The position numbers and the translations under genes are program-made. The notes below the pieces were generated by a model, which was not told the DNA's origin, did not search any database, and saw only the letters and a list, made by a program, of their open reading frames with translations. This document shows, in pieces, positions 45,491 through 53,603 of a stretch of 64,000 nucleotides of DNA. The DNA is from Microcoleus sp. CAWBG506 (lineage in GTDB: Bacteria; Cyanobacteriota; Cyanobacteriia; Cyanobacteriales; Microcoleaceae): NCBI GenBank assembly GCA_020883125.1, contig JAHREW010000009.1, forward strand, positions 1-64,000. Reading direction: 5' to 3'. The first letter of the stretch is position 1. Each line of letters opens with the position of its first letter.

Positions 45491-46816
45491 CTAACCAAAA
45501 CTATCGGAGACAAACACATAGCCACCGCCATAACCAACATTATCATCGACTAATATTAAGCCCTGATTCCCCTGCGGATCGCCACTCTGAGCAAGTCCAT
45601 AATTGACGACGCGCAACAACCGCTGCGGCGTAAAAGATTCTAATTCCACAAAATTGCCGGCATCTAGCCACGCTAGTTCTTCTGCTGTTAAACCTTGCCT
45701 CACAGCATTGGGTAATTGACGAGCGCTTTGTGCCATTGTTTGAGATTGCTGCACAAACATATCGCGGGTTTCCAAGATTTGACGGGGAGATATGCCTAAG
45801 TCGAAAATTGTGACGGCTTGATTTGTAAACCAGTTTGGACTGGTTCGTAGTTGATGTACTAAACTAACTCCAGCAGGGTTCGCATCGTGCAACGCATACA
45901 CTTTCAAATCGGCGTTGCGTCGCAGCATTTCGATTACTGTGTCGAAGATGCTTTGAGGATAGCCGCTGATGCTGAGAATGGCGCAGTTGTTCTCAAAATG
46001 GACGTTGTTGGCAATCAGGAATTGGGCGATTTCGTCGTTGTCGCAGATGATTGCGCGATCGAAACTGTAGGCGCTGACTTCGGGATCGATGCTGGCAGGT
46101 AAAGCTTCTTGGCGAGGTGCAGGGAGCAGTTTTTCTAATGTACCGTTTACTGTTTGCCAGCGTTGCAGCCACTCATCACTCTGCGCTTGATTGACTAGAA
46201 ATATTTCACCAGTTATCTGTTGATGGTTTTTTTGTGAAATGCCTAGCCAGTAGGAAAATAGCCCTAGTGCAGACGCTGCGATGTATCCTGGGAAATAATT
46301 AAGTATCAAGCTTCCTGAAATGCCTGTTACTAAAATAATTATTCCTAAAGTTTGTAAATTTGTGGCATTAATTCTTCTGTTGCGAGCACTTTGATCGGTA
46401 GATTTGCTGTTCGCAAAAAATCTCCCAATCCAAATAATATTGAAAACTGTCCATACTATCAAAAATCCCGCATTGTCAGAAAAGATAGAGCTAATGAACA
46501 TACCGCCAAAGATTACTATAACAAAGCTCTGACCTAAATATTCTAAAATCCACTTCCAGAGGTTAGATGAGGTGCGATTTTTCAGCCGTTTATCTATCAA
46601 ATATAAAAACTGTTTCGGCGTAAAGAATAATATATTCTGGCTGGAAATATCTGCGATCGCCTTCTGGAAAAATGGATCGGTGAATGCGAGTTTTTTATCA
46701 GTGATAGTAGCGGGATCGAACAAAAACGGATGGTTGCAATTCTTACAGCGGCCTGAGTTGGTGGTACGATCGCGCAAATTGTTGTCGGTGTTACACTGGA
46801 CGCATTTCATTCCCAT
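45491..46816 (-). CDS. Zinc-ribbon membrane protein with toprim-like motif, unknown
   Basis: Protein of 441 aa. It begins with a CxxC...CxxC zinc ribbon (CVQCNTDNNLRD, GRCKNCNHPF), then a soluble stretch FFQKAIADISSQNILFFTPKQFL, and four hydrophobic helices (about 95-185). The C-terminal 220 residues are soluble: DRAIICDNDEIAQFLIANN and the motif VYALHDANPAGVSLVHQLR, which resembles the DxD-P-xG element of toprim domains such as topoisomerase VI A, but with Asn in place of the second Asp. Function is unknown. The ATG has an AGGAG ribosome-binding site. It is the last gene of the minus-strand series that contains the decarboxylase-like and second asparagine-synthetase-like genes. Confidence 0.72.
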   Translation of the reverse strand: MGMKCVQCNTDNNLRDRTTNSGRCKNCNHPFLFDPATITDKKLAFTDPFFQKAIADISSQNILFFTPKQFLYLIDKRLKNRTSSNLWKWILEYLGQSFVIVIFGGMFISSIFSDNAGFLIVWTVFNIIWIGRFFANSKSTDQSARNRRINATNLQTLGIIILVTGISGSLILNYFPGYIAASALGLFSYWLGISQKNHQQITGEIFLVNQAQSDEWLQRWQTVNGTLEKLLPAPRQEALPASIDPEVSAYSFDRAIICDNDEIAQFLIANNVHFENNCAILSISGYPQSIFDTVIEMLRRNADLKVYALHDANPAGVSLVHQLRTSPNWFTNQAVTIFDLGISPRQILETRDMFVQQSQTMAQSARQLPNAVRQGLTAEELAWLDAGNFVELESFTPQRLLRVVNYGLAQSGDPQGNQGLILVDDNVGYGGGYVFVSDSFG

Positions 46817-46875
46817 TTCGGTTACTCCTGATTAATTTGATGGATTTATATTGTTGGTGGTTGTTTCGGATTTTT

Positions 46876-46925
46876 TTTACCGCAGAGGCCGCAGAGGGCA
46901 CAGAGGAAGAGAAGAGAGAGATGAA
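46876..46925. repeat. CGCAGAGGCCGCAGAGGGC repeat
   Basis: Short purine-rich word of the same family as at 45312-45365 and 50757-50810, read in the opposite direction; part of an imperfect palindrome family. Confidence 0.7.
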
Positions 46926-46934
46926 TAGTTGGGT

Positions 46935-48155
46935 TTAAAATACTTGCCCGTTTAACAAGATAGAATAGTCTTCTCGCTGTCGAATTAATCGATCGCCCTT
47001 AGCATCAATTAACACCTCAGCAGGGCGAGGGCGGTGCAGAAAATGCGATGACATCGCATAGCCGTAGGCGCCGCTATCCAAAATGGCGATCGCATCTCCA
47101 ATTTGCAGTTTCGGTAGCCAACAATTGCGCCCTAAATAATCCCGCGAATAAGTCGTGTTGCCGCAAATATCGGTTTGATATCGCGATACATCGCCGGTTT
47201 CCCAAGTTGCGATCGCCCGATAGCCTCCGTGCACCGCAGGCACTGATAGATTTGATACAGTGGTATCGACTCCGACTATTTGCCTATCGCCAAACCACTT
47301 CACAGACACAACTTTTGCTAGCAAAATACCGCAACCTGCGATCGCCGATCTTCCCGGTTCAATCACCAATTCGATCGGGCGAGATAGCGCACTCAATCGT
47401 TGAGTAATCGCTACACCAAACTCCCCCCAATCAAATACCGCACCGCCTCGATAGGGATAGCCGAAACCACCCCCAAAATCGAGGGTTTTCCAATCGGGTA
47501 ACTGTTGGGCGATCGCAATTAGGCGATCGATTACTTGCGTAAAAGCACCCGTGGCATTAGTTCCTGTCCCCCGATAAAAATGCAGTCCAGTGATGCTAAA
47601 ACCGTGCTGCTGGGCGATTTCGTTGGCTTTTTCAAATTCAGCGGGATTGAGTCCGATTCGGCTGTCTCCCGTCAATTCCGGTAAGTTGAGTCGCAGTCCG
47701 ATTTCGGGACGGATCGATCGCGGTTGACTGCGCGCATATTCGCAAAAATCCTGGAGTTGCGACAGACTATCGAAGTTGAATCGATCGATCTTCCATTCAA
47801 TCAGTTGCTGAATATCCGCCCGGTTGAGGTTACTGCCAGTGTAGACGATGCGATCGCCCGTAAAACCCGCTTTTAGTCCCAAAAACACATCCCCAGGCGT
47901 ATTCGCGTGCAGCCCCCAACCAGTTGGCTGAATCAGTTGCAACAGGGCAATATTGCCGTTGGTGACGGTGGCAAAATGAAACTGCACGTGCGGATAGTCG
48001 ATCGATCGGGTAATGTGTTGTAGGGTTTGACAAAGGCGATCGGCTTGATACACATATAAGGGTGAACTATAGGTTGATAACAGTCGCTGGGCTATTGCTT
48101 CGGAGAATGGTGGCGAATGTATTTTGGTTTCGTTTTGTAGCAAAGATTCAATCAT
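46935..48155 (-). CDS. Type III PLP-decarboxylase-like protein without the PLP lysine
   Basis: Protein of 406 aa of the diaminopimelate/ornithine decarboxylase fold (type III). Family motifs are kept: LDFGGGFGYPY, the phosphate site EPGRSAIAG, and the C-terminal LPKLQIGDAIAILDSGAYGYAMSSHF with PRPAEVLI. But where the family has YAxKAN with the PLP lysine, this has FATVTNGN (Val in place of Lys), and where it has GPxCESxD this has GNTTYSRD (no Cys). HxH is HFY. Thus it appears unable to form the usual Schiff base and may be a pseudoenzyme or another activity. ATG at 48155 is preferred to the TTG at 48173. It follows an asparagine-synthetase-like gene by 185 bp, with a palindrome between. Confidence 0.78.
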   Translation of the reverse strand: MIESLLQNETKIHSPPFSEAIAQRLLSTYSSPLYVYQADRLCQTLQHITRSIDYPHVQFHFATVTNGNIALLQLIQPTGWGLHANTPGDVFLGLKAGFTGDRIVYTGSNLNRADIQQLIEWKIDRFNFDSLSQLQDFCEYARSQPRSIRPEIGLRLNLPELTGDSRIGLNPAEFEKANEIAQQHGFSITGLHFYRGTGTNATGAFTQVIDRLIAIAQQLPDWKTLDFGGGFGYPYRGGAVFDWGEFGVAITQRLSALSRPIELVIEPGRSAIAGCGILLAKVVSVKWFGDRQIVGVDTTVSNLSVPAVHGGYRAIATWETGDVSRYQTDICGNTTYSRDYLGRNCWLPKLQIGDAIAILDSGAYGYAMSSHFLHRPRPAEVLIDAKGDRLIRQREDYSILLNGQVF

Positions 48156-48267
48156 AAGGAAGAAGTTCGGCAACGGATGTTGTAACGGATGTAAGATTGG
48201 CAGCGGATTTTTTAACGGATTTAACGGATGTCATATCATGTCCATTTGATTCGCAATTGTATGAATT

Positions 48268-48328
48268 TTGTAGGGGCGGGTTCACTAACAATAATTGTCT
48301 GTAATCTACAATCTCATAAACCCGCCCT
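48268..48328. repeat. TAGGGGCGGGTT / AAACCCGCCC palindrome
   Basis: Inverted arms TGTAGGGGCGGGTTCAC and CATAAACCCGCCCTCC around a 30-base loop; same family as 14886-15013 and 27150-27435. Confidence 0.78.
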
Positions 48329-48340
48329 CCTTCTCCATTG

Positions 48341-50095
48341 TTAATAGTCAACAGTCAACTGTCTTCGATATTTCCAAATGCGTTGCCCGATCGCAGGTGG
48401 CAACCAAAAAACATGATCCAGCGATCGCCCTACTGGAATTTCGCCTAACACTTCGCTTCGCCATGCTTGCCACATTAGCAGCAACCAGAGATTGTTGCCG
48501 ATGTATCGATCGCGCATGGCAACTCCGAGTTTTCCCGATAACATTGAGTCGGCTAAATGCGGTTGCCAGGATTTTTGCGATCGCAACAGATTCGGATTCA
48601 GCCGATCGCCGATCGTATTCCAAAACTCTCGGTAATACCACACTTTCAGTGGGACTCCCATCCCGCGTTTTTCCCGCCAGATAATTTCTGGGGGCAACCA
48701 ACGTTCGGAGGCTTTTTTGAGGATGTATTTTTCGCACGCACCTTGCAGTAGCAGCTCGCCAGGGAGTTGAAACGTCCAGTCCGTGAGGTCGGGGTCGCAG
48801 AAGGGCGATCGCACCCACAAACCGCAAGCAAAGCCCAATGCGGTTGCCCTCGGCTGAATATTTTGCGCGCCTTTGAGCATCAGGGAAGCCCGCCGCAGTT
48901 TGGCTAGCAGGGATGGACACTTCTTCGACAAACCATCGCCACCGATCGCATCTTGGAGGTAAACGCTTAAATCGTGGGATTGAGTGCGATCGAGCATTTC
49001 GGGCGAAAAAATCTGTTTTTCATAACCATAAAATCGCTGAAATGTCCGCAAATACTGTTGTTCAAAGGTTTCTTTGCCTGCTGGATGTTCTGCACTGTAA
49101 ACTCCGTTAGCAATCAAGGGTTTATTCGTCCATCCGGCAAATAGCTGATCGCCGTTTTCGCCGTTGAATACAACTCGCACGTCTTGCGCCGCCGCCTGTT
49201 TGAGCAAAAACAGCGGGGCTGTTGTGCCATCTCCATAGGGTGAATCGAGGGCTTTGGCGGTTTGCCCGATCGCACCCAAGATCGCATCGCCCGTCGCCGC
49301 CACTCGAATCAGCGGAATCCCGAAAAAGTCCGCTACCTGTTGTGCGTAGGGCAATTCGGAATAGGCTTCGACACCAAAATCGAGGGCATAGGCGCGGACT
49401 TTCAAGCCTGCTTTGACTAGCAGCGCTGTCATTAGGGAAGAATCAATCCCGCCTGATAGCAAAACGCCGACGGGTTCGTCGATCGGCAAATCTGCCACCT
49501 GTCGATCGATCGCCTGTTGTAAAAGCGCTTGCAATTGTGCGATCGCCTCGTCTTCACTTCGCAGTAATTGGGGCGTTTCTTGCCAAGCTGATTTCAGCGA
49601 TCTCACTTTCGGCTGAGAGTTAATATCGGCAATTTCCCAAACCATCTCGGTGCCGGCTGCTACGGATGCAATTTGCTCGATCGCAGTTAACGGCGTTGGT
49701 ACATAGGAAAAACAAGCATAACTGTGTAGGGCGATCGGACTAATTTCAGGAGAATCAATCAGTGGTAGCAGCAATTGGATTTGAGTCGAAAACCAAATCG
49801 TTTCTGCCAACTGCATCCAGTAAAGCGGCACACGCCCAAACGGATCGCGCCCCAGCCGTAGCTGTCCCGATTCCACTCCAGCCCAAGCATCTCCCGGAAA
49901 ATCCGTTGGTTGAAATCGCCCGCAAGCATTTAGCGTCACAGTGTCAGACGCGAGGATTGATGCAGAGGCGATCGCCCATTCTGATAATTTGCCCGATCGG
50001 ATGGAGTAATCGGGCACTAAACGGCTGAGCGTTTTTGTGCGATCGCCCTGTCCCCAATAGCCGATGAAATGTGCAGGTTTGTCGATCGCGCCCAT
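48341..50095 (-). CDS. Second asparagine-synthetase-like protein lacking the glutaminase cysteine
   Basis: Protein of 584 aa. The N-terminus MGAIDKPAHFIGYWG has no Cys2, so the glutaminase is inactive, though the domain remains (LRLGRDPFGRVPLYWMQ). The synthetase part is complete: PP-loop LSGGIDSSL, AYALDFGVEAYSELP, FNGENGDQLFAG and REKRGMGVPLKVWY. It therefore probably adenylates a carboxylate and joins it to an amine. It is the distal paralogue of 43598-45271, with low similarity by eye. The stop codon of the upstream single-TM gene is 2 bp before its ATG, so they are coupled. Its final codons (QLTVDY) are encoded by CAACAGT/CAACTGT heptamers, suggesting the C-terminus was remodelled by an STRR. 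Confidence 0.85.
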   Translation of the reverse strand: MGAIDKPAHFIGYWGQGDRTKTLSRLVPDYSIRSGKLSEWAIASASILASDTVTLNACGRFQPTDFPGDAWAGVESGQLRLGRDPFGRVPLYWMQLAETIWFSTQIQLLLPLIDSPEISPIALHSYACFSYVPTPLTAIEQIASVAAGTEMVWEIADINSQPKVRSLKSAWQETPQLLRSEDEAIAQLQALLQQAIDRQVADLPIDEPVGVLLSGGIDSSLMTALLVKAGLKVRAYALDFGVEAYSELPYAQQVADFFGIPLIRVAATGDAILGAIGQTAKALDSPYGDGTTAPLFLLKQAAAQDVRVVFNGENGDQLFAGWTNKPLIANGVYSAEHPAGKETFEQQYLRTFQRFYGYEKQIFSPEMLDRTQSHDLSVYLQDAIGGDGLSKKCPSLLAKLRRASLMLKGAQNIQPRATALGFACGLWVRSPFCDPDLTDWTFQLPGELLLQGACEKYILKKASERWLPPEIIWREKRGMGVPLKVWYYREFWNTIGDRLNPNLLRSQKSWQPHLADSMLSGKLGVAMRDRYIGNNLWLLLMWQAWRSEVLGEIPVGRSLDHVFWLPPAIGQRIWKYRRQLTVDY

Positions 50096-50097
50096 AC

Positions 50098-50721
50098 CTA
50101 TTTCACCACGAAAGGTTCAGTGCTGATCGCGCGCCCATCCAGAGACATCCGAACCTCCCAGTTTCCCGGCGAGGAAGCAGATCCGAGATCATAAAAACAG
50201 TGAGTATTCCAAACTGGTGTATCGATCTTACGGGTTTGATACTTACTCTGACGAACGATTTGACCACTGGGATTAATCCAGTCGCATTGCAGAGACAACT
50301 GATTGCCAATGGGAGCATTTTTCAAAGTCACCTGGTAATAGACGCGGGGATTGATTTGGCGGTTGACTTGAGTCAGACTGTCACCACCTTTTTTCGATAG
50401 GGAAATCCTGTCTTCTGTTGAGGTAACTCCAGCAATTTTTTGTTGCTGATTTTGGTTAAATAGAATGCCGATCGCGATCGCCGAAATCACAACTGCTGTC
50501 GAGGCGATCGCAATCCACTTGTTGCGTCGCTGCTGTTTTTCAAGGGCTTCGCGGCGGTGCATTTGGGCGATCGCATCTTCCAGAAGTTCATCAGGCAAAT
50601 TCAACTCCCGTAAAATTTCTCTTACCTGATCGGTTCCCAATTCTAACTCGCGCTGGTTCGATAACTTATCGATTTCAGCGACAACCTGTGCTAACTGAGT
50701 TTGAGTAAGTCGAGTTTCCAT
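50098..50721 (-). CDS. Single-TM protein with C-terminal DUF3859-like domain
   Basis: Protein of 207 aa. The N-terminal 65 residues are helical and hydrophilic (LAQVVAEIDKLSNQRELELG), then a basic stretch and one hydrophobic helix (IAIASTAVVISAIAIGIL, about 71-88), so the C-terminus is probably outside the cytoplasm. That part (DRISLSKKGGDSLTQVNRQI, YYQVTLKNAPIGNQLSLQCDW, THCFYDLGSASSPGNWEVRM) has the look of a beta-sandwich and resembles the DUF3859 type as I recall; the number is uncertain. It is first in the operon with the second asparagine-synthetase-like gene, two bases apart. Its role in that pathway is unknown. Confidence 0.68.
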   Translation of the reverse strand: METRLTQTQLAQVVAEIDKLSNQRELELGTDQVREILRELNLPDELLEDAIAQMHRREALEKQQRRNKWIAIASTAVVISAIAIGILFNQNQQQKIAGVTSTEDRISLSKKGGDSLTQVNRQINPRVYYQVTLKNAPIGNQLSLQCDWINPSGQIVRQSKYQTRKIDTPVWNTHCFYDLGSASSPGNWEVRMSLDGRAISTEPFVVK

Positions 50722-50756
50722 AGAGTTTTCCCCAGTAAAAATTAGATATATAAATC

Positions 50757-50985
50757 ACCCCTCTCTTCTCTTCCTCAGCGCCCTCTGCGATCTCTGTGGT
50801 TAAATTACTCATATTATTCAATAAACAGCTCTCAAAGTCAATTCATAAAAATCATAACCTTAACATCATAAAAATCATATTTATTAGGATTTATTTACAT
50901 CGCAATTAATATCACCCGAAATCAGGAAATGGCACGTGCAGTGTCCCTAGGATTAATCAGGCGTAGGGAAACGGCACTGCCGTGT
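50757..50985. repeat. Repeat words upstream of the single-TM gene
   Basis: CCTCTCTTCTCTTCCTCAGC (50759 onward) belongs to the 43498/45312 family. 50934-50985 has GGCACGTGCAGTGTCCCTAG and GTAGGGAAACGGCACTGCCG, a member of the GTAGGGACACGGCA family. Confidence 0.7.
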
Positions 50986-50993
50986 CCTCTATA

Positions 50994-51731
50994 TCATTCC
51001 GACGCAGCCGGAATTGATATAAAATCCAGACTAGCAAATTCCTTTACCTTATGAAAATCCATTAAATTCAACTTTCCTAAATCCAGCTTTTCCTGTTGGC
51101 GATTCAACCAAACAGCATTTAAACCAGCACTTTTCGCACCGCAATAATCTGCTTTGAAGCTATCGCCAATATGTAACACATTTTCAGCAAGACAATTATG
51201 TTTCTGCAAAGCGGTAGTGAAAATTTTTGAGTCGGGTTTTGCCGCACCAACTTCGGTGGAAATTGTCACTGATGTGAAATATTCTGCTAAGTTTAGTGCT
51301 TTTAATACGGGATAAAGTCGTGAATCAAAATTTGAGACTACGGCTAATTCTATTCCTTGTTGCTGCCACCTATTTAATGCGGGTAACACATCGGGATAGA
51401 CAAACCAGGGTTCGGCGGTGGCAAAATGAGCGTAGAGTTCGGGAAAGAACTTTGGAAAGTCTGAAAATTGATTGAAAACTCCTGCTATTTGAAAAGCGTT
51501 AGCGCAAACTGCTTGCCACCATTCAAATTCTAGTTGGGGAATTTTGGCTGATTCTATTCCGGGAAATGCCATCGGAGTTGAGTTGGCAAAACTTTGAAAA
51601 AATGCTCCATTTAACTCTTCACTATTAACACTCACTCCAAAACTATTGGCTAATTTTTGGTACACTTCACCGACGCTGCTACGAACGTCAAATAGTGTGC
51701 CGGCGGCGTCTAAAAAAATTACTTTGGTCAT
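50994..51731 (-). CDS. HAD-IA family hydrolase
   Basis: HAD-superfamily protein of 245 aa. Motif I is IFLDAAGTLFD (Asp8), with Ala instead of the usual second Asp (DxDGT becomes DAAGT); motif II ELAVVSNFDSRL; motif III KPDSK; motif IV VLHIGDSFKADYCGAK. This looks like the REG-2/HDHD3 branch, whose members lack clear phosphatase data. The general acid Asp is missing, so catalysis is uncertain. The ATG at 51731 is chosen rather than that at 51752 because motif I normally starts within ten residues of the N-terminus. It lies after ndbB, separated by a MITE. Confidence 0.85.
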   Translation of the reverse strand: MTKVIFLDAAGTLFDVRSSVGEVYQKLANSFGVSVNSEELNGAFFQSFANSTPMAFPGIESAKIPQLEFEWWQAVCANAFQIAGVFNQFSDFPKFFPELYAHFATAEPWFVYPDVLPALNRWQQQGIELAVVSNFDSRLYPVLKALNLAEYFTSVTISTEVGAAKPDSKIFTTALQKHNCLAENVLHIGDSFKADYCGAKSAGLNAVWLNRQQEKLDLGKLNLMDFHKVKEFASLDFISIPAASE

Positions 51732-51763
51732 TGGTTGGAATAAATTTGACAACGAGTAATAGA

Positions 51764-51916
51764 AGACCGGGCGAATGGAATTCGCGTCTACACAAACAAA
51801 ACCTGCCTCCGCAGGTTGCAGAATAAGAATAAGACCGGGCGAATGGAATTAAGTTATTTTTTTCAGTCCGCGGAGGCGGACATCGTTTGTGTAGACGCGA
51901 ATTCTATTCGCCGTCT
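51764..51916. repeat. MITE with 30-bp inverted ends
   Basis: AGACCGGGCGAATGGAATTC...GTCTACACAAAC at the left end and GTTTGTGTAGACGCGAATTC...GCCGTCT at the right end are inverted repeats. Inside are CCTCCGCAGG and an AGACCGGGCGAATGGAATT direct copy (51832). 153 bp, no coding capacity, so a non-autonomous element. Confidence 0.85.
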
Positions 51917-51922
51917 GATCTA

Positions 51923-53116
51923 TTACTTTTTCAACAAATCTTGAATTGGTCTGCTAATCCAATTGAAACCAACTTTTACTTGATGGTCAAAGGTTGGCAT
52001 CCGATAGAGATAGGCTAAGCGGCGAGCAATGTGGGCTAGTTGTCCGTCTAGTTGAATTCCTAAACCTGCCATGGTGGCGTTGTCTATTCCTAATGTCATC
52101 ATTTCTCCTAGCGGCTGATACCGGAAAGGAAGTAAAGGCCGACCGGTGAGGGAAGCCCAGATGTTCCAGGCTGTGTAGTCAGCTTGCTGGAAGGCTACTT
52201 GGGCTGTAGTGGGAACTTTTTGGCCGCTGGCGTCGTGACATTCGGCTATATCTCCTAGGGCAAATATGTCTGGACGATCGACTATTTGTAATGTGGGGGT
52301 AGTGATTAGTTGACCGCGTTGGTTTTGTTTCAGAGGAAGCGATCGCACTGCTTGACTAACTTGAGTTCCTACTGTCCACAATACTATGTCTACCGGCAGA
52401 ATATCTAATTGTCCTTTGTACAGTAAGGAAATTGTGTCTGATCCGATCGAGTCTACGCTGGTTTCTAAGTCGGTCCAAACTTGTCGTTTTTCTAAGGCTT
52501 TTGTGGCTGCGTCTCGGTTGAACTCCGGCGATGTCCGCAAAATCATGTCGCTTTGTTCGACTAACCGCACGCGACCTTTTTCTCCGAGTCGATCGGCTAG
52601 TTTGCAAGCCAATTCTACTCCAGAATAACCGGCACCGACGATCGCCACCCTAATTTTGTCGGTATTTTTGGCTTCTAAAAATCGCAGTCTTTCTTCTAGT
52701 CGGTAAGCGTCCTTGAGTGTGCGAAATGAATAAGCATATTCAACTGCACCATTGACCATATCTAGAGGGGTTTCGCCTCCTAAAGCTAACACGAGGCGAT
52801 CGCACGCAAATTCTGTGCCCTCGTGTAATTGGACTCGTTTTGTTTCTAAGTCGATGCCACAGACAGTCCCTTGACAAAAGCGCACGCCTGTGTTTTCTAA
52901 TAGTTCGGTAAAGGGTGGGGCAATTTCCCAAGTTTGTAGTTCGTCTGTCAGGAGTTCGTACAGCAGGGGCACGAACAGGAATCGATCGCGGCGATCGACT
53001 AGGACTATTTCGGGTTTTTCGGCTTTGGGGAAGGGTAACTGACTTAAACGCAGGGCCGTGTAGACTCCGCCGAAGCCTCCGCCGAGAATGCAAATCCGGG
53101 GTTGTTGTTGAGTCAT
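51923..53116 (-). CDS. ndbB: Type II NAD(P)H dehydrogenase NdbB (demethylphylloquinone reductase)
   Basis: Flavoprotein of 397 aa with two Rossmann motifs: GGGFGG (12-17) for FAD and IVGAGYSGVELACKLADRLG (about 160) for NAD(P)H. Family sequences DRRDRFLFVPLLYEL, QTWEIAPPF, VLALGG, LWTVGTQVSQ and FRYQPLGEMMTLG fit NdbB of Synechocystis, which reduces demethylphylloquinone for phylloquinone (vitamin K1) synthesis. The C-terminal HQVKVGFNWISRPIQDLL is typical of the membrane-associating tail. It needs no partner subunit. A MITE lies 7 bp after the stop; it may provide termination. Confidence 0.9.
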   Translation of the reverse strand: MTQQQPRICILGGGFGGVYTALRLSQLPFPKAEKPEIVLVDRRDRFLFVPLLYELLTDELQTWEIAPPFTELLENTGVRFCQGTVCGIDLETKRVQLHEGTEFACDRLVLALGGETPLDMVNGAVEYAYSFRTLKDAYRLEERLRFLEAKNTDKIRVAIVGAGYSGVELACKLADRLGEKGRVRLVEQSDMILRTSPEFNRDAATKALEKRQVWTDLETSVDSIGSDTISLLYKGQLDILPVDIVLWTVGTQVSQAVRSLPLKQNQRGQLITTPTLQIVDRPDIFALGDIAECHDASGQKVPTTAQVAFQQADYTAWNIWASLTGRPLLPFRYQPLGEMMTLGIDNATMAGLGIQLDGQLAHIARRLAYLYRMPTFDHQVKVGFNWISRPIQDLLKK

Positions 53117-53603
53117 GGTGTTTTGAGGGGCGATCGATTCTGGGCAACTTATTTATTGTAACGAGATGGGAGTGGGGGAGTGAAAAAAGAGGGGGAGTGG
53201 AACAGAGGAGATAATTTTGATTATTGCTGCCTCCGCCTGCCGATAGAGGTAATTAAACGCAATACAAGTTACGCATTTTCACTGATGCAAAAAATCAGGA
53301 AGACTGAGGCTAAAGTTAGGTCGATCGCTGTTTTTGCCTCGATCCCCACCCCTGTCTTCCCGCTGCTACCAGTCTCAGACGATCGATCCCGTGCCAAAAC
53401 CTCTGTTTATCCCAAACCCTAGCCTCCACTGTATTTCCGACTCTATACATTTCCCTATTAGCGGCTATCAAATTTTCTGAATGTTTAAACAACAAATTTT
53501 ATACTATATTAATCAATAAGGACTTCTTGTTTTAATCCAATTCACTTTTTGTGGGCCATCTACTTTAATATTTCAACCCGCACTCACCAGTGTCAAAAAA
53601 ACT
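53117..53603. other. Gene-free stretch upstream of histidine kinase
   Basis: No repeat family or RNA motif recognised; short open frames lack protein-like features. The last 150 bases are AT-rich and probably contain the kinase promoter. Confidence 0.5.

Noticed and set aside
53180-53422. Open frame of 80 aa before the triple-PAS kinase
   Set aside because: No ribosome-binding site, no family pattern, atypical composition.
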